NCBI RefSeq assembly: GCF_946479685.1
Contig: NZ_CAMLGS010000057.1
Span: 1-8,455, forward strand
DNA length: 8,455 nt
Reading direction: 5' to 3'
Origin: an uncultured Methylotenera sp.
GTDB lineage: Bacteria > Pseudomonadota > Gammaproteobacteria > Burkholderiales > Methylophilaceae
The first letter of the stretch is position 1; each line of letters opens with the position of its first letter. Below, piece by piece: positions 6,174 to 8,455 of this stretch. The translations under genes and the position numbers were made by a program. The notes under the pieces were generated by a model, which had not been told where the DNA came from, did not search any database, and saw only the letters and a program-made list of their open reading frames with translations.

Positions 6174-6200
6174 ATGCTCAATTCACAGCGACGTGAGCAT
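6174..6200 (-). other. Hairpin just after the phosphodiesterase-like gene
   Basis: ATGCTCA (6174-6180) and TGAGCAT (6194-6200) are perfectly complementary with a 13-nt loop, lying 13 bases after the stop of the minus-strand upstream gene. There is no T-run on the minus strand, so it is more likely a processing or stability element, or a partial terminator, than a full stop between the two genes. Confidence 0.45.
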
Positions 6201-6212
6201 TATTTAAGTAAG

Positions 6213-6995
6213 TTACAGTTCAAAAATCTGATGCCGACTGAGTGCAGCTATGGACAAACCAAGGTTACCCTCAGCAATTTCACGCATAATATGCGCATCT
6301 TCACCAGGTTTTAAATGCGTAATATACACTTCAAGCGCACTTGCTAGATGCACTGCATCCAACTTAGCCAGCTCTTGCATAAGCATTGATGGACACAGGT
6401 GTTTAGACAAGATGGCCAGCTCAAGCTCGCTATTGCTAAAAGCGGTTTCTATTATCAGGTATTTGAGGTGATGAATACCATTTACCTCATGCCATAACGC
6501 ATCGCAGACTGTTGTGTCACCAGTATAAACCAAACTGTGCTCAGCACCTTTAACATGGTAACCAACTGCGGGCACTACATGGTGCACAGGCAACGCGGTA
6601 ATAGTACGTCCATCCAGCACCACAGCTTGCCCAAGCTTGATTTCCTGGTAACGTAGAAAAGGCGCTGCACTATTCGGTATCTCATTAAAGTCTGGCCATA
6701 TTTTCCAATTAAAAATATGTGCTTTCAGGATATCCAGTGTTTCCTTAGTAGCATACACCGTAACAGGCTCGTTACGGATTCCCATCACGGTGTCTAATAG
6801 TAGCGGGATAAAGGCAATGTGATCCAAATGTGAGTGCGTCACAAATATATGACTGACTTTTAGCAACTCATCCAGTGATAAATCACCAACACCCGAGCCT
6901 GCATCAATCAAGATATCCTGATCGAGCAATAGCGATGTCGTACGGTAATCTCCGCCGATTCCACCACTACAACCGAGTACTTTAAGTTGCGCCAT
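6213..6995 (-). CDS. MBL-fold protein, class II-like cyclic-nucleotide phosphodiesterase
   Basis: The 260-residue cytoplasmic metallohydrolase has the metallo-beta-lactamase fold with a complete metal site: HSHLDH at 54-59 (His54, His56, Asp58, His59), His139 in the PVHH segment, Asp160 in YTGDT and His227 in ITHLKP. The N-terminus LKVLGCSGGIGG, the THSHLDHIAF context and the ETAFSN segment after TGDT resemble the class II 3',5'-cyclic-nucleotide phosphodiesterase family (PF02112 type) more than tRNase Z or glyoxalase II. Substrate (cAMP or cGMP) cannot be told. The ATG at 6995 has AAGG about 8 nt upstream. It is the first gene of a probable two-gene unit, with a cNMP-binding protein gene next, which supports the phosphodiesterase reading. 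A generic RNase Z-like or other phosphodiesterase role is the alternative. Confidence 0.82.
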   Translation of the reverse strand: MAQLKVLGCSGGIGGDYRTTSLLLDQDILIDAGSGVGDLSLDELLKVSHIFVTHSHLDHIAFIPLLLDTVMGIRNEPVTVYATKETLDILKAHIFNWKIWPDFNEIPNSAAPFLRYQEIKLGQAVVLDGRTITALPVHHVVPAVGYHVKGAEHSLVYTGDTTVCDALWHEVNGIHHLKYLIIETAFSNSELELAILSKHLCPSMLMQELAKLDAVHLASALEVYITHLKPGEDAHIMREIAEGNLGLSIAALSRHQIFEL

Positions 6996-7095
6996 TAGAC
7001 ATTACCTTAAATTATATAATCCGCTCAATTGATATATACGGTCATAATTAGCCGTTTTGAGTACAATGCTACGATTACCAAATATTGCTACGACT
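6996..7095. promoter_or_regulatory. Divergent promoter region, phosphodiesterase-like gene / carboxylesterase
   Basis: This 100-bp AT-rich gap should hold promoters for both divergent genes. TATAAT is present on the minus strand at 7016-7011, but a start there would leave only a few bases before the ATG at 6995, so an upstream TATATA-rich segment (7032-7038) may serve instead. On the plus strand CATAAT (7043-7048) could give a start near 7055. No clear -35 is seen for either. Confidence 0.35.
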
Positions 7096-7779
7096 ATGAC
7101 GACTTATCAACCACCGTTAGAACTAAGCCTACACACATCAAACCCCAGCAAAATCAATGCCAGCATCATCTGGATGCATGGCTTAGGAGCCGATGGTTAT
7201 GATTTTGAACCGATTGTGCAGCGTCTTTTAGCGAACCCAGCATTCAACCAAGTGAGATTTATACTACCACATGCACCTGACATGGCTGTGACTAGAAATA
7301 ATGGTTACATCATGCCGGCCTGGTATGACATCTATGGTCAAATCCCTGTAGTGCAAGAAGATGAGACAGGCATTAAAACCAGTGAAAAATACATCAACTC
7401 ATTGATTAACAATGAAATTAGCAGAGGCGTCGCACCTGAAAAGATTTTACTCGCAGGCTTCTCACAAGGCGGCGCAATTGCTCTACATACCGCATTGCGC
7501 TATCCGCAGCGACTCGCTGGCGTAATGGCGCTGTCTACCTATGTACCACTCCACGATCTGCTGAATATAGAAGCGCATAGCGCTAACACAAATACACCAA
7601 TCTTCATGGCTCACGGCGCTTTTGACGATATTATCCCGTTGGCGATGGCTGAAAAGTCGCGCAATTTACTACAAAGCTGTCAATATTCCGTCACTTGGCA
7701 CCAATACAACATGGCACACTCACTATGTGAACAAGAAATTATTGATATTGAAAGCTTTCTCACTCAAGTTTTGTCCTGA
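7096..7779 (+). CDS. Alpha/beta-hydrolase carboxylesterase (esterase II / phospholipase-carboxylesterase family)
   Basis: This is a predicted 227-residue cytoplasmic serine esterase of the small acyl-thioesterase-like family (PF02230 type), acting on short-chain carboxylic or phospholipid esters. The oxyanion segment WMHGLGADGYDF is at 26-37, the nucleophile elbow GFSQGG at 121-126 with Ser123, then Asp177 in HGAFDD and His208 in MAHSL. The three residues keep a constant offset of 9 from the Ser114/Asp168/His199 triad of Pseudomonas esterase II, so the enzyme looks intact. The frame is open from a TTG at 7057 and an ATG at 7066. The ATG at 7096 is chosen because it gives the usual family N-terminus and length (about 220), although it has no clear ribosome-binding site. 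The start is the uncertain part. The gene ends 58 bp before xseB and is probably transcribed separately. Confidence 0.9.
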   Translation: MTTYQPPLELSLHTSNPSKINASIIWMHGLGADGYDFEPIVQRLLANPAFNQVRFILPHAPDMAVTRNNGYIMPAWYDIYGQIPVVQEDETGIKTSEKYINSLINNEISRGVAPEKILLAGFSQGGAIALHTALRYPQRLAGVMALSTYVPLHDLLNIEAHSANTNTPIFMAHGAFDDIIPLAMAEKSRNLLQSCQYSVTWHQYNMAHSLCEQEIIDIESFLTQVLS

Positions 7780-7795
7780 GATTTGCCTCAAGATT

Positions 7796-7804
7796 TGGTA
7801 GAAT
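7796..7804 (+). promoter_or_regulatory. Extended -10 promoter of xseB-ispA
   Basis: TGGTAGAAT fits an extended -10 element (TGnTAnAAT), with initiation expected near 7811 and a leader of about 27 nt before the xseB ATG. No good -35 hexamer lies 17 bp upstream, which is normal for extended -10 promoters. Confidence 0.55.
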
Positions 7805-7837
7805 AGCGCATTGATAAATCTTAGCCTTTGGGACGCG

Positions 7838-8455
<618 letters not shown>

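Noticed and set aside
7057..7095. TTG (7057) or ATG (7066) starts of the carboxylesterase
   Set aside because: The added residues are not part of the family N-terminus and have no clear ribosome-binding site; the ATG at 7096 gives the normal length, though 7066 is not fully excluded.

Overview
The window looks like chromosomal DNA of a betaproteobacterium, most likely a methylotroph of the Methylophilaceae (Methylotenera/Methylophilus type). This rests on recalled family resemblance: an MxaD-like periplasmic protein, a YVTN beta-propeller lipoprotein, and the ilvC-psd and xseB-ispA linkages. No database search was possible. Genes are densely packed, without insertion sequences, CRISPR arrays, tRNA or rRNA genes.

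Layout: (1) 1-480, 3' part of ilvC (branched-chain amino acid synthesis), closed by an intrinsic terminator. (2) 654-1508, psd (phosphatidylethanolamine synthesis), preceded by nested inverted repeats. It converges on (3) rppH on the minus strand (1668-2159), an mRNA 5'-pyrophosphohydrolase, with a 13-bp perfect hairpin between them. (4) 2269-3276, a seven-bladed YVTN propeller lipoprotein. (5) 3474-4010, an MxaD-like SRPBCC periplasmic protein with two tandem terminators behind it. (6) 4459-4815, a type IV major pilin with a consensus sigma-54 promoter. (7) On the minus strand, 6995-6213 then 6111-5029: a metallo-beta-lactamase-fold protein of the class II cyclic-nucleotide phosphodiesterase type, followed by a protein with two cyclic-nucleotide-binding-like domains and a rhodanese domain. 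(8) 7096-7779, an alpha/beta-hydrolase carboxylesterase. (9) 7838-8107 xseB and 8100 to the window end ispA, the start of an isoprenoid operon that usually continues to dxs.

Most genes are housekeeping. The most interesting part is the minus-strand pair at 5029-6995. A predicted cyclic-nucleotide-degrading enzyme lies directly upstream of a predicted cyclic-nucleotide receptor whose output domain is a rhodanese with an intact active-site cysteine, which suggests a compact second-messenger module. Next are the sigma-54-controlled lone pilin, the YVTN/MxaD-like periplasmic pair, and a near-consensus sigma-70 promoter wedged between two terminators at 4081-4158 that would make an RNA of only about 40 nt.
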